A stretch of 64,000 nt of DNA from Lepidodermella squamata (taxonomy: Eukaryota; Gastrotricha). Below are positions 52,919 through 64,000 of the stretch, piece after piece. Position numbers and translations under genes: made by a program. The stretch's first letter is position 1. Every line of letters starts with the position of its first letter. The stretch lies in NCBI GenBank assembly GCA_047495785.1, contig JBLDXI010000003.1:1798001-1862000 (forward strand), read 5' to 3'. The notes beneath the pieces are model-generated. The model ran no database searches. It worked only from the letters and a program-made list of their open reading frames with translations, and had not been told where the DNA came from.

Positions 52919-54184
52919 ATGCTCCCGACTCTACTTTTAGCTATTCTCTTCGTCTCGGATGCTTCAGCGAGATTTCCCGACCCCACAAATCCGACATGGT
53001 GGGTAAACTGGGGTGGTGATAACAAGCATAGCTACTACCGAGATGAGACGATCGGTACGAATAAAACCCATTTCCAGCAGTTATGGAAGACCAGTGTTTT
53101 GAACATCCCTGAGTCATACGGCGACCATTTGTACGAGCCCCTCATCTTTGAAAGCGTGGTCTTCGTTTTGAGTAAAACTGGGATGTTATCAGGCCTCGAT
53201 CTTTCAACTGGATCGGTCATTAGGTCTCGAAATCTAAGCGACACATCCCGATGCACTAGTCGTCAGAACTATCAACCGCCGTCGATATTTCCAGTAAATG
53301 GAGCCGGAACTTTATTCACCCGAGTTCATTGCGAGGGCAATGTCACTGTTTTTGCCGTGGATACAGCAACTTTTAAAACCCTGTTCTCAACAGAGCCGTC
53401 CGTTTCTAGCGACGATGATTTTGAGTTCAGTGATGTTTCCAGTATATACCTCAACATGGCCTACTACAGGGTTAACAACTCGGCTATTCGAGATTTCGAA
53501 GCTCAGATTGGAAACTCGGTTTACACCTCTAAACTCAGCCCTGGCTCTAGTATCATTAGTCTTTCGCTACTTGACCTTCTCGACGAGAAAAACGACCCTG
53601 TTGCCTCAAGGCTTTTCGCGTCTTTGAACGGATCAATTGCCGAGTTTGACATGCAGTTTGGTAGCGTAAAATGGTCCCTGAAACTGCCGGCTGGATCCCC
53701 TGGCTATGAATGGGCCCCTGCGATCTCCAGAGGAATGGACAGCGTTGTTGCAACCCAATGGCCAGCCAATAACCAGATTCAGATCTTGGGCATCAACCTT
53801 AAAACTCGTAATATCGACTGGCAGTCGGATTCGTGTGGAGATACGATGCCTAGATATGCTACTCGACCTGCTGTAGACGATTCTTTCGCCTATTTGAAAT
53901 GCCGCGGCCGCGAGATTCGTGTTTTCAACACTTCTGGCAAGGCTGTGAAGAGTTACTGGGGTGGTCTTTCTAGCAACTACCTAACCCCGCCTCTTGTTCT
54001 GGATGATTACGTTTTAACTGTTCAAACTGATGGTTTAGTTGCTTTCAACAAAACATCGGGAGCTACAGCTGCTTTGGCAAAGATACCGACCAACTACGGA
54101 ACAGTCGCCCTATCCTACTTTTCCGGAGCCTTCTTCTTGGCCAGTGACAACGACCAAACTGTCACAGCTTATCAAATGATATGA
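52919..54184 (+). CDS. Secreted PQQ-like beta-propeller protein
   Basis: Single exon, 421 aa, beginning with a signal peptide (MLPTLLLAILFVSDASA). The body contains repeated propeller blades of the PQQ/WD type, for example GLDLSTGSVIRSR, SLNGSIAEFDMQFGSVKWS, GINLKTRNIDWQS and VAFNKTSGATAAL. It has several N-glycosylation sequons and paired Cys. It is 135 bp downstream of the SMP-30 gene on the same strand. The blades suggest an extracellular quinoprotein-like scaffold; I see no proof of cofactor binding or catalysis. Confidence 0.75.
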   Translation: MLPTLLLAILFVSDASARFPDPTNPTWWVNWGGDNKHSYYRDETIGTNKTHFQQLWKTSVLNIPESYGDHLYEPLIFESVVFVLSKTGMLSGLDLSTGSVIRSRNLSDTSRCTSRQNYQPPSIFPVNGAGTLFTRVHCEGNVTVFAVDTATFKTLFSTEPSVSSDDDFEFSDVSSIYLNMAYYRVNNSAIRDFEAQIGNSVYTSKLSPGSSIISLSLLDLLDEKNDPVASRLFASLNGSIAEFDMQFGSVKWSLKLPAGSPGYEWAPAISRGMDSVVATQWPANNQIQILGINLKTRNIDWQSDSCGDTMPRYATRPAVDDSFAYLKCRGREIRVFNTSGKAVKSYWGGLSSNYLTPPLVLDDYVLTVQTDGLVAFNKTSGATAALAKIPTNYGTVALSYFSGAFFLASDNDQTVTAYQMI

Positions 54185-54281
54185 ACCAATAATCACCATA
54201 AACTCTTAACGATTGATAAATAATTTATTTTTTTGAACTACGAATCGGAAGAATCACAATAAAAATGATCAATTTCAATTG

Positions 54282-54692
54282 TTATCCAGTCTTTTCCTTT
54301 TTCATTGTAGCGACGCCATTCAGGCAATTGATGACCAAAAATCCAACTTGAAGAACGATAGATGTTTTAGGAGCCAAAGATTTATCGAAATGGCCGGTAA
54401 CCATAGGAGTAGTAACTGCGAATAGAATTGGAGATGAAAGCGCAAGAAGTTTCAGTAGTCGAACAGTGTTCTCTTTCGGTGTTTTGTTAAATGGGTAAAC
54501 TCTGCTTCGGTGGGTCAGAAATTCTGTGGCGCTGATGTAGCTCAGAAATCGAGTGAAAGCTTCCGCGACTATTACAGCGATTACGACGGAGACAAATCCT
54601 TCGAAGTAGAATCTCAGCGAGAGTGAAGCGATTCCGATTGCGAGTCGCAGCTTGCTGCATCGCCCTTGCCAGGTTTCAATGTCTCCATCCAT
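54282..54692 (-). CDS. Small multi-pass membrane protein
   Basis: Single exon, 136 aa, starting MDGDIETWQGRCSK. About four hydrophobic segments: residues 17-33, 34-52 (FEGFVSVVIAVIVAEAF), 80-98 (LLKLLALSSPILFAVTTPMV) and 108-125 (TSIVLQVGFLVINCLNGV). A basic tail MKKEKTG at the C-terminus resembles a dilysine-type ER signal. Family unknown. It is convergent with the propeller gene, the two stops being about 100 bp apart. Confidence 0.6.
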   Translation of the reverse strand: MDGDIETWQGRCSKLRLAIGIASLSLRFYFEGFVSVVIAVIVAEAFTRFLSYISATEFLTHRSRVYPFNKTPKENTVRLLKLLALSSPILFAVTTPMVTGHFDKSLAPKTSIVLQVGFLVINCLNGVATMKKEKTG

Positions 54693-56107
54693 TATTACGG
54701 TTCTTGTATTCCTGATGCTGCTAGACTGTACAGTGCGTATGCGTTTTTTTCTTATCGCCCTGCAATACTACGCTTTTTTATCGCAGAGTATATTACTTAT
54801 GTACATTGTACATTGCAGCCCGCGACATAGCAACACGTATAGGGCATGTCAACGTGGCGAAGTAGCCGTAGCGTGTCAAAATTTACGATGCAGCTAATTC
54901 TTCAAGGTAACTCATACACTCAGTATCGACTGGTCACAACAGCAGCAAGCTGATTTACTTGTCCCATTATCGACTTACTTGTCCCCAAGAAAGTGTAAAA
55001 TGAGAAGCAAAGCAACATCCTAATGATAGAAAAATTAAAAGTTCAACTATTTTTGGATGAAGTCGCAGTAATCGATGGTGAATCCTTAAATTTGTGAATA
55101 ATTTATACATTGCCTGCGACAGCTCTCAATATACACCCGATGACCTGGCTGAGCGATAGCCAAGCGCGAATTCGATCATTGATGCAAAGGTCATCCCTAG
55201 TTTACGGCGTTCTAGTAGTTTTGCTATGGCTGGAGGTGACCAATTTCACATATTTTAGGTATTCTAATGCATTTTCTGGCCTTTAAAAAGTTGGCTTGTT
55301 ATACGTTGTACTAAATAATAATAAATTTCTTCCAAAAATTTTTGCCTATCGATCCTCATTATATCTTGTACTCATTATCAATCAGACTGAGAGCAGTTAT
55401 GCATACTGTATGTAATATTTAAGGAAACGGACCGGGCCAGACATATTTCATGACGACAGGTTTTTGAGAAGCAGATTTCCTAATTGCACAGAGAAGGTAT
55501 GCTGAGCTTATCAAGGCAATCAAGCCATTTTTCATTACTTCAGGTGATCTCAAGTCAACAGATTGATTGAAGATAAACGAAAAGTATATTCTCTGATAAT
55601 AATAGTCAATATAATAGTATGAGAAATTTAATGCGTGAAGCAAATGGCAAACATTTTTATGAATAATGGTATAAATCTTACATGTTTTTATTTCAGCAAG
55701 TTTTAAATACCACTGACAAAAGCAACCCTCACTCCCTTCTGCCGTGTTTCGTGTTCCTCCAACAAGACCCTACCCAAAAGACAGATACGCGCAGACATTA
55801 TTTTGATTTTTTCAGACAAGAAAAGATGCTTTAACCCGAAGCGACTCACATAAGGATATAGCAAGGACGTGGGAGACGGACCCTCACGTGGGAGCAGACG
55901 GCTAAGCCGTATTATTAGCATCCCAGATAAAATTCACGACATGGAATTTTCCCAGGGTTTCGGCTTTGGGTGTAACCTAACTAGTGACAAATACTATTGA
56001 CTCCTAATAACTTTCTATAAATTGACCGTGTTGTGTGTCGCCCGCCCAAACTTAGCGATATACGTTTGAGATGATATTCGGCCGGAAACATCAAGATTTT
56101 CATTAAG
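54693..56107. other. 1.4-kb gene-free stretch and promoter of glycosyltransferase-like copy 2
   Basis: No coding exon recognised. Around 55908-55960 a block (GTATTATTAGCATCCCAGAT then ACGACATGG) is similar to 62070-62112 before copy 3, so part of the upstream region was duplicated with the gene. Confidence 0.5.
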
Positions 56108-58207
56108 ATGGGAACGAAAGCGGCTGCATTGGTTAAACATTTGTGGATTTGCGATGGCACTCGTAGAAACTACGTTGCAGCTATCACATTCGTTTGCCTC
56201 CTAATCCTATGCTACTCTATTCTAATCAGCCGTGGATGCAGTACTGGATCTTCTTTCGAAGTTGAAACTGATTCATCCGTGACCAAACGCATTTCCTCGA
56301 ATGTCCTCGAAGCCCATACAACCCTAAGGAGTGGGGCAGCATTAGAAAGGAGGAAAGAGACTGTAGAGGAGAATACTCTGCTAATTTGGAGAAGATCCAC
56401 AGAATTTAGACTGAATTCATCCACAAAGCTGTCAACTTATGCGATCTCTGTTTCGACTCCTTCTCTATCAAAGCTCCCCGTTTCGACGAAACCTTCGAAA
56501 CCTTTCGACGAAGTTACGATAGGGACCAGAGAATCAACTCAACCAATACTAATCTTGAATACCATATTGAGCAAACAAACTGAGTCGATTGCAACAGCTT
56601 CACGTGAAGAATGGGTCAAAGAGACTACAGTGTTGATTAGGGATAGGTCGTCGAAAGTTGCCGGTAGATTATCAACAAACTTGATACCGAATCCCACCTC
56701 TAAGTCTCAACCTGTGACGACAGCTCCTCGAAAGCTAGCTGTGCCAGACTCAATCACAAGAGCAAGTATTCTTGCGGAGACAACGCCGCTAATACGAAGA
56801 AGAGTAACCAAAGTTTTCGCTCAACTTTTCCCAAAATTCATGACTAATCAAACAATCAAAGAAGCTAATGCTCAATCCAAATCGATAGCTATAAGAATGC
56901 CACATTCATCAGCAGCCTCGGTAACAAAGGCGGAGATTCGTAGTGAAACTACCCCGCCGATAAAAGCGAAAAGCGTTATAACAACTCATCCGAAAACATT
57001 GTTGTCTACTTTGAGAAACAATTCGCAAAACCTCACAACGCTTTCTATCATCGAACCGGTTTTGTGCAACGAGACACAATGGGCTAGTAATCTTGAGCTG
57101 TTCCTTACAACGCCAGCCTCCCCTTCGGGCGAGAGGGAGAACACGCAATTTCTGCTACCTTCCTTCACTCTTTTCTGGCCCATGTCGCAGCCTCTAAATC
57201 TCGTCTTCGTCAGCGATAATGAGACTGCTTATGCTCCGAAGTTTGTGGAGAAGATGGAAAATTTCACGAGGGAGCTACGTCCAGAAAATTTGAATGTGAG
57301 AAGTGTTTTAGGCAGGAAGGCTTTTCCATGTGATGGCTGGCACAAGGCTCAATGGATGAAGCTATGGGCGGACAACTTCACCAAAGCTGAATTCGTTGGA
57401 TTCTTAGACACAGACACGGTTTTTACTTCTCGAATCACCGAGAGGGACCTCTTTGTGGATGGGAAGCCAGTTTTGCGGCCTAAGTACGGCAAGCCCTCCC
57501 CATTGTGGGGCGAATGGAAGAAGGTACCGGGAAAAACATTCAAATTAGTCGGATTGAAAGGTAGGATTTGATGCATGAAATTATTGGCATTCAAGCAATT
57601 TGTTCTTTTTCTATTTTTTTCAGAAACCTTCAACTGCATGTCATTCTTTCCGGTGGTGGTCAAGACGAAGCATTTAGCTACCGTTCGGGAAACGATCAGG
57701 AACGCAACTGGAAAGGCGTATTTTGACGCCGCTATAGCTAAAGAGAAATACTACTCTGAGTACAACATGATATGCACGGTTCTGTGGAACTTCTTCCGAG
57801 ATGAGTATTACTGGGTAATAAATGAGACGGAACTGGGTTGGAAAGGGTCAGTGCCACCTGGGCAGGTCGAATCACTGCAAGAGGCTGGAATTCCGATGGA
57901 TTTACTGAATCGACAACGGCCGAATATTGCGTTCCATTGGACTTATTTCTCGCTTCGAAATGATAAAGATGCCTTCAAAACTACGATGCGGAAAGGATAT
58001 TGTTACTCAATAACTCATGTTGAAAAGCAGCCAGATTTTTGCTCAAGCTATGATAGATTTGCTAATGTTAATGACAATCAATTTCAATTTGAGTCTGAAA
58101 ACTATGCAAAGCGGAAAGGTGCGTACGAGGCCCACCTGTTGCGCATAGCCGAACTTGAAGGATGCCCACACTCTTGGAACAAGCTTCGAGTCGCCGCATT
58201 ATTATGA
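56108..58207 (+). CDS. Type II membrane glycosyltransferase-like protein, copy 2 (long stem)
   Basis: Two exons, 56108..57560 and 57624..58207; 678 aa. Cytosolic tail, then anchor AAITFVCLLILCYSILIS, then a Ser/Thr-rich stem of about 280 residues built from degenerate repeats that recur around ENTLLIWRRS, ETTVLIRDRS, ETTPLIRRRV and ETTPPIKAKS. The lumenal domain then follows with FWPMSQPLNLVFV, DGWHKAQWMKLWADN and the acidic motif DTDT (D434, D436). It shares intron position and 584-nt second exon with copy 1. The role is inferred as a Golgi sugar transferase with an unknown donor. Confidence 0.8.
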
Positions 58208-59452
58208 ATCACCTAATAAAGAAGTAGACGGAGTTTCCAACTCGGAGCTCGGTATTATTAGTCAGACTGTAACCGTAGCGATTATAGCAGCAATTTAGAC
58301 TCCAACTCGCAAAATTTTGCTGGCCGCACGGCTATCGTTAGCATCGTTGAATAACTCGGATTAGGCTTGTTTACATCCCTTCCAAGGTTACGGGTGACGT
58401 TCTAGATAAGCGGATAAGCGGCGTTTTTTGATGTGAATGAAGAGGCAAAACAAAACTCGGCAAAACTCGGAGGCAGAAACCGAAGCTAGGGTTAATATTC
58501 TTTTGACTGGTGGTTGCTCGTAGTCACCAAACATTGTTTGAAAAATGAACTCATACTTGGTTCGAAATTAGAAATGATCTTGTGATTCTTTCATTATAGG
58601 ATTTTGATGGCGAAGGCAAACGGACTCGAGCTGACTCTCAGAACTCCCGGACTTCGGCTTCTTCCTTATATCTGGGTCTACTGAGGGCATAAGCTACAGC
58701 TGCGCCTTGGTCATATTCCTATGAATAAGAGCATCTGCACATCAACAGCCAACCACAAGCGAATATCAATTTTAGAGCAAGCAATTCCATGACCAAATAA
58801 CAAGTCGGCTAATCCGATTTTTCAGATTATCCTCTAATTCTAGGCATTATTAACCCCAGCGGGGGATGAAAAGCGTCGCAATCCATTTGGAATTGCTCAT
58901 ATGCAAACTCCCTGACGGGACTTTTTCATTCAAATTGACATGAAGATACCCAAAGAATTGTTATTCATGCGCGTTTAATAAAATAAGTTAGTAGTGACTT
59001 AATGAAGTTAGCACGCTAAACGCTAGTATCCCGTGGAGCTTAATATGCGCAAATGATACCTTGCTGATACAATGCAGTGTCAGTCGGAACTACTTGGTGT
59101 CATTTTCATGCGGTAATGCGTCTTTTTGTACTTTGTACTATTTAATTAAGTCTCTCTGACATATTTCGTATTCACTCGAAAAGCCAACCTGATATTGATT
59201 TATTAAATCTAAAATATGACGGGAACAGATCTTCTTAGATAGAAAATCGTTAACCTAGGATGCTGTTCTGGGCAACTATGATGCTTAGTTCCCCTATAAT
59301 GGCATTCCAAAACCGCATGGGATTTTCAAAATTGTGCATGGTGGTTCACACAAATATGTCTGCCATGATGTGCAACAGGTATTAATTACAGGTAGAACCT
59401 TGCTAGAAGCCTTATAGTCTCTTTTTCTCAGCTCAATTTCAAGCCTTCAAAT
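58208..59452. other. Gene-free spacer with a MITE half
   Basis: 1.2 kb between copy 2 and the four-exon Cys-rich gene. Apart from the MITE half at 58338-58480 I see no gene or RNA. Confidence 0.5.
58338..58480. repeat. Half copy of the palindromic MITE
   Basis: Begins TTAGCATCGTTGAATAACTC and runs through TTAGGCTTGTTTACATC to GTGAATGAAGAGGCAAAA. It matches the 42541 copy over most of its length, including the internal part. Right inverted repeat missing. Confidence 0.6.
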
Positions 59453-60417
59453 ATGTCTTACCTTACACTGGCTGTTATCGCTGTTGCCTTTGCGGCTGTC
59501 ACAGCGTGCCCTCCGTCGACAACGACAACTCCGTGCCCAACTAGCGGCTCTGCATGCACCACAGGCCAAACCTGCACATCGTCTGCTAATATCTGTGATA
59601 CTAGCAGTAAGAATTGTATCGACAAAACCGCCACTCAGTGCCCTACAAGTGGTCAGAGTTGCCAAGCTGCGGCAGCTTCGGTAATATGCAAAGCCAAGCA
59701 TCATTGTAATCGTTACATTTTCTCCATTTCTCCCCTAGACGCTTTACCAACTGTGCACGATGGTAACCCAAGGGTTAGCTACCGCTGGAGCTACTCAGGT
59801 AGCTCAAACTGTCAAATTTTGCCATAACGTCGCCGGAACCGGAGCCAGCGCGTGTACCGCTTATCTGACAGTAACACCTACGGCTGCTGCGGTAAATAGT
59901 TTATTGGCTCGTTTCAATGCAGTACTTACTTATATATCAAATGATACGACTAGGCAGCTTCTGACGCGACCAACACTTTCGCCACATTTGGTGCCTGCTG
60001 CACAGCCACAACTCCTACGGCTGCCTGGATCAAATACGAAATCCTCCCACAGTCAATCGGTAGCCCAGTTATGACCTGCATTGGAGGAACCTCAGCAGAT
60101 TCCTATAAAGTTACTACTACAACCCTTAACGGAAATGTTGTATCTCCAGGCAGTGCCCAATGCGTCCGTTTTCCCCATACAGCTTCCTCTTCCGGTAACG
60201 TCCAAGCAGTTTCCGTGGTAATCATGCTTTTTGTCGTTCATATGTATACATAATGATTGATGATGTGTTATAGAACGGAATTACGTCCCCACTAACTTCC
60301 CCTACATTCGCGGGTTGCTGCTTCGTTCTCGGTGGCGCAGCAGGGAAAACAGGCATCAGCACAGCCACAATATACAACGTGGCTAATGTTGAAACGTGTA
60401 CAGGCGCCGTTCCATAA
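59453..60417 (+). CDS. Secreted Cys/Thr-rich protein, four exons
   Basis: Exons 59453..59680, 59739..59891, 59954..60217, 60274..60417, all introns phase 0; 262 aa. Signal peptide MSYLTLAVIAVAFAAVTA, then a Thr/Ser-rich Cys segment (PSTTTTPCPTSGSACTTG), then modules with FGACCTATT and AGCCFVLGG. The all-phase-0 plan, Cys doublets and Thr-rich linker are similar in style to the 17-exon family at 12103-32809. I cannot show homology by eye. Probably extracellular or mucus-like. Confidence 0.75.
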
Positions 60418-60647
60418 TACTTGAACAAGTTGAACATTTTGGATTAAACGATTTTCTTGATCATTTTTGTGCTTTAACCGTACTTGGCTGATCCGGCACG
60501 TCAATTACAAAGCTTACCATTGAGCTGACGCATTTCAGTTGAATCTCTGTCTTAAATCGGCTAATGAATCATAAATAAACTTGTGGAATAATAAAATTGT
60601 ACTATTGATTAAGTATTTTCGAATTTTAAAATCACTGTACATCACGA

Positions 60648-60765
60648 GGATGCCATCGTTGGCTAAGAACTAAAGAACTGAGAATTCTATGATAGTTTTC
60701 TGTGACGATTTATTCCTAGATTTTCTAGCTCAAGACGTCAGTGGTTCAAATCCTACTGGCACCCC
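60648..60765 (+). pseudogene. tRNA-like pseudogene (possible intron-containing type)
   Basis: Acceptor-like strands GGATGCC and GGCACCC pair at six of seven positions. A box B match GGTTCAAATCC is present, and TTGGCTAAG resembles box A. The T stem needs a bulged T, the anticodon arm is unclear and the total length (118 nt) would require an intron. Probably a dead tRNA copy. Confidence 0.35.
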
Positions 60766-60879
60766 TATGATTTTTTTATTCACACTTTTCTGTATAATTT
60801 GTGCATAAGCAACAAGTGCTTCCAGTGAGCTGTCGTTTCATCCCAGAACCCGCCGAAAATTTTTTTTCTTCTTCCAGTT

Positions 60880-61072
60880 ATCGCTTCTCGGCCTTTTTGG
60901 CTATGATCAAAGTGTAGTATCTGTTCTTTGTAGTTTAATATCTACAACGGCCTCCATGTGGGGCCTACGATATTAGCCCTATTTTTGGCTAACCGGGCTG
61001 GTGACGCCAGCTTGCTGGACCCTGCCCACGAGTCGGCCCGGTATTGCAGTACCTCCGGGATTCGGCTCACCC
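60880..61072 (+). ncRNA. U2 spliceosomal snRNA (variant)
   Basis: Starts ATCGCTTCTCGGCC and contains the branch-site recognition GTGTAGTATCTGTTCTT, stem IIa (TTGTAG/CTACAA), an Sm site ATTTTTG, and the stem IV loop GGTATTGCAGTACC before the 3' end near CACCCC; about 193 nt. Relative to the usual animal 5' end there is one extra T in CCTTTTTGG, an extra A in ATCAAAGTG, and a T for A in GGCTATG. These lie in the most conserved part, so it is either a divergent gene or a recent pseudogene. Confidence 0.85.
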
Positions 61073-61289
61073 CCTGAAAAGGGGGAATGAAACTAAAAAC
61101 AAAGTATTATGCTCACTGAATGTAGTTATCAACTTCTTTAGTGTAATGCAAATTGCAATGTGCCTTCGAGGATTTCAAATGGATCGAAACAAAAAACACC
61201 GAAAACCTGAATTAGTTAGGATTTCTATTCGTCAATCATATAGAAAGATATAGATATCCACCGGATCAAATAACAGATTTAGTGACCCC

Positions 61290-61465
61290 TGACCGACTTG
61301 CGACTTGTTGTAAGATCTCTTGCGGCCGAACTTCTTGCCGCGGCGCTTCTTCATCGGGAAGGTATCCCTTGTTGAAAACCTTATTCTTATCCTCGAAGGT
61401 TCGGCTCGCCGGAGCAGTGACGCTCTTGTGGTAGTTGCGTATGCGCTTTCAGACGGAGAGCTTAT
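61290..61465 (-). pseudogene. Decayed copy of the basic secreted protein gene
   Basis: Shares with the 2154-2652 gene the blocks GGCCGAACTTCTTGCCG, CTCGAAGG..CGGCTCGCCG and GCTCTTGTGGTAGTTGCG in the same order on the same strand, but large parts between and after them are missing. The KKFGRK segment is still readable (MKKRRGKKFGRKRSY). No signal-peptide exon was found. Confidence 0.7.
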
Positions 61466-61490
61466 ATCGGGAAGGCCAGCCATTTTTTAT

Positions 61491-62502
61491 GAACGGAAGC
61501 AGCCGGCTCAGATATAAAAAATAGAATGCGCCTAGGTTATCGCAACAGCTGGGACACTAAAGAACTAGACCGTTTTGATTATTGCAGACAACCTGAAAGA
61601 CTAGCTGCTCCCAAGTCAGCAGTATGAGTAAATATATAAATACAAAGTAATATTCCTGGATCTTGTTAATAATGCTGAACTGAGATGGTGTTCAGCTAAT
61701 TGGATGAGTGAGTGCTGTGAATGAAGATTTTATGATTATTCGGGCAATTCCACGGCTCACGGCTCCGCATATGCAATGGTTCTCAATTTGTTTGCTTTAT
61801 TGATAGGAATGCAAAAACACTAAAAACATGGATTTATTCATAATCTGCCTTTTGCTCATTATTCAAATTGTTGTTTGATTAATGTAGTAAAGAGTAAACA
61901 TTGTACTTTTGCTAATTAAATACTTGGTGCGTTTTCAGCTGGATGATCACGTAGTTCAACTTCACCTAGTTCAGCCCCGAAATTCAAGCTTTAATTTCTA
62001 ATGATTTATGCGCAAAACACTCTATTGTAACACTCAGACTTGGCCAGCCACGTTAGAGAGGGCTTGTCCGAATTATTAGCATTCAAGATAACATTCGCGA
62101 CATGGGTTCTCCCATGACTGGGTTGTATACGCGTAACAAAAAATGCGGCCGAATTCCCAAAGATGGATTATGCTAACGAGCTAGCTCCGTTATACGAAAA
62201 ACGTAATCCGTAACTGAAAATACCAAACGTATTACAGCATAGGTAAAGAGGGAATATTTGTTCGTATTTTGATGTCAATACGGGATTCACACCGCTAGGA
62301 TTTCGGAATGATTCTCCATTTGACGGTAAATTCATCTTTATCTTACAGAATTTTGCGGTATTCAGTTGTTAAGGCAAATTTCTAATGTTCCTTCTTCTCT
62401 TTATAAATCGAGGGAGTTAATAAATTTTCGTCTAAGATATCAGCGTATTAGACATCGAGAATTGTATTCTTGAAGCCTTGATAACCGAACAGTGACTCAT
62501 AG
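61491..62502. other. Upstream region of glycosyltransferase-like copy 3
   Basis: No gene seen. The block at about 62070-62112 (GAATTATTAGCATTCAAGAT then CGACATGG) resembles 55908-55960 before copy 2. The rest is unique AT-rich sequence. Confidence 0.5.
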
Positions 62503-64000
62503 ATGGGAGCGAAAGCGGCTACTATTTTCAAGCTTACACCTCAATGGAACTGCTATGGCACTCGCAGAGACTACGTCGTGGCTATCGCATTCGTTTGCTT
62601 TCTTATTCTTTGCTATGCTGCTCTAATAAGTCGTAATAGCAATGTTGGATCTCCTCTCGAAGCTGAACCTTATTCATCAGTATCCGAAGAGCGTGATAAC
62701 GAGTTGGCCCATCTTGTCGAAGATCATACAGCCCCAAGAAGCGAAAGTGTTACTACTCTACTGATTTGGAGAAGCTCCAAAGAATCACGGAAAACAGATA
62801 AAACAACAACTTTTTCCACGGCGGCTTCTTACACTAATAAGCAAATTAGTTCTACGAGAACAGCTTTTTCTACGCTGAGGGACGATTCACAAAATCTCAC
62901 AACGCTTTCTATCATTGAACCGGTTTTGTGCAACGAAACCCAGTGGGCTGGTAAACTTGAGTTGTTCCTTACAACACCAGCCTCTCCTTCGGGCGAGAGG
63001 GAGAACACGGAATTATTACTACCATCCCTAACCCTTTTCTGGCCAATGTCGCAGCCCCTGAATCTCGTCTTCGTCAGCGATATTGAGTCTACTTATGCTC
63101 CGATGTTTATCAAAAAGATGGAAAATTTCACGAAGCGATTACGTCCCGACAACCTGAATGTGAGGAGTGTGTTGGGCAGCAAGGCTTTTCCTTGTGATGG
63201 CTGGCACAAGGCTCAATGGATGAAGCTATGGGCGGACAACTTCACCAAAGCTGAATTCGTTGGATTTTTAGACACAGACACAGTATTTACTTCTCGGGTC
63301 ACTGAGCGGGACCTTTTTGTGGATGGGAAACCGGTAGTGCGGCCTAAGTACGGCAAGCCCTCCCCGTTATGGGGCGAATGGCAGAGGGTTCCGAGGAAGA
63401 CTTTTAAATTGCTAGGAATGAAAGGTAAGATTTGACGCACATAATGCTTGAAATCTAGGAAATTTCATGCCACAGAAACGTTCAACTGTATGTCGTTTTT
63501 TCCGGTGGTGGTCAAGACGAGGCATTTAGCAACCGTTCGAGAAACGATCAGAAATGCGACTGGAAAGGCGTATTTCGACGCAGCTATAGCTGGAGAGGTT
63601 TACTACTCCGAGTACAACATGATGTGCACGGTTCTATGGAACTTCTTCCGCGATGAGTATTACTGGGTAATAGGCGAGACCGAGTTGGGTTGGAAAGGAC
63701 CAGTGCCACCTGGGCAGGTCGAGTCACTGCATGAGGCTGGAATTCCGTTCAGTATATTAAATCGACAACGGCCGAATATTGCGTTCCATTGGACTTATTT
63801 CCCGCTTCGTAATGAGCAAGATTCCTTCAAAACTACGATGCGGAAAGGATATTGCTATTCTTTAACTCATATTGAAAAGCGGCCAGGTTTTTGCTCAAGC
63901 TATGATAGATTTGCTAATGTTAATGAGAATCAGTTTCAATTTGAGTCTGAAAACTATGCAAAGCGGAAAGGTGCGTACGAGTCCCACCTATTGCGTTTAG
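62503..64000 (+). CDS. Type II membrane glycosyltransferase-like protein, copy 3 (cut by window end)
   Basis: Exon 1 is 62503..63424 and exon 2 begins at 63476 and runs off the window; by comparison with the paralogues about 59 nt are missing. Anchor AIAFVCFLILCYAALIS, then a short stem of about 85 residues with one repeat unit (TTLLIWRSSKES), then the same lumenal domain with DTDT (D257, D259), DGWHKAQWMKLWADN and RPKYGKPSPLWGEW. Closest relative is copy 2. Intron 51 nt at the conserved position. Confidence 0.8.

Noticed and set aside
60648-60765. Calling the tRNA-like sequence a functional tRNA
   Set aside because: Acceptor mismatch, bulged T stem and no clear anticodon arm; kept only as a low-confidence pseudogene.

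Overview
This window is nuclear DNA from an animal with a very compact genome. Evidence: intron-containing genes with GT-AG introns mostly of 47 to 65 nt, pol III tRNA genes, a U2 snRNA, Cys-loop receptors, an MRP-type ABC transporter and carnitine-pathway dioxygenases. The very short introns, the intron differences between neighbouring paralogues, the head-to-tail receptor genes with gaps of 63 and 113 bp, and the overlapping convergent stop codons all resemble the larvacean tunicate Oikopleura. I hold that identification at moderate confidence; it rests on genome style, not on a species marker. I rebuilt exon structures by hand from reading frame, splice signals and comparison of paralogues.

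Layout. 0.4-3.7 kb: a type II membrane glycosyltransferase-like gene (minus), a secreted Lys/Gly/Ser-rich basic protein, tRNA-Gly(GCC), and an unknown ORF. 4.5-6.0 kb: a secreted EGF-like protein with a GPI-like tail. 6.7-32.8 kb: an ABCC/MRP transporter followed by a 17-exon secreted Cys-rich gene. This pair was duplicated twice. Unit 2 has a 5'-truncated, doubly deleted ABCC pseudogene plus an intact Cys-rich gene; unit 3 has about 70 bp of ABCC relic plus an intact Cys-rich gene. Copy A of the Cys-rich gene carries a Crypton-like tyrosine-recombinase element inside an intron. 33-41.4 kb: a Cys-loop receptor, two multi-knottin (ICK-like) secreted genes with a duplicated promoter, tRNA-Thr(CGT) genes, and a 933-aa protein that joins two LamG-like domains to a pentameric ligand-gated ion channel.

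41.8-43.4 kb: a decayed LINE reverse transcriptase, half a palindromic MITE and a third tRNA-Thr. 43.8-47.3 kb: two gamma-butyrobetaine/trimethyllysine dioxygenase paralogues, one with a mitochondrial-type presequence. 47.3-51.4 kb: three head-to-tail Cys-loop receptors on the minus strand, a possible operon whose last CDS overlaps the dioxygenase stop by 21 bp. 51.7-54.7 kb: a regucalcin/SMP-30 enzyme, a secreted beta-propeller protein and a small membrane protein. 56.1-64 kb: two more copies of the glycosyltransferase-like gene (the last cut by the window edge), a four-exon secreted Cys/Thr-rich gene, a tRNA-like pseudogene, a variant U2 snRNA, and a decayed copy of the basic-protein gene.

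Most of the window is therefore small tandem families of secreted or membrane proteins still duplicating, losing introns and decaying. The items I would look at first are the LamG-channel fusion, the receptor mini-operon, and the ABCC plus 17-exon tandem array with its intronic Crypton.
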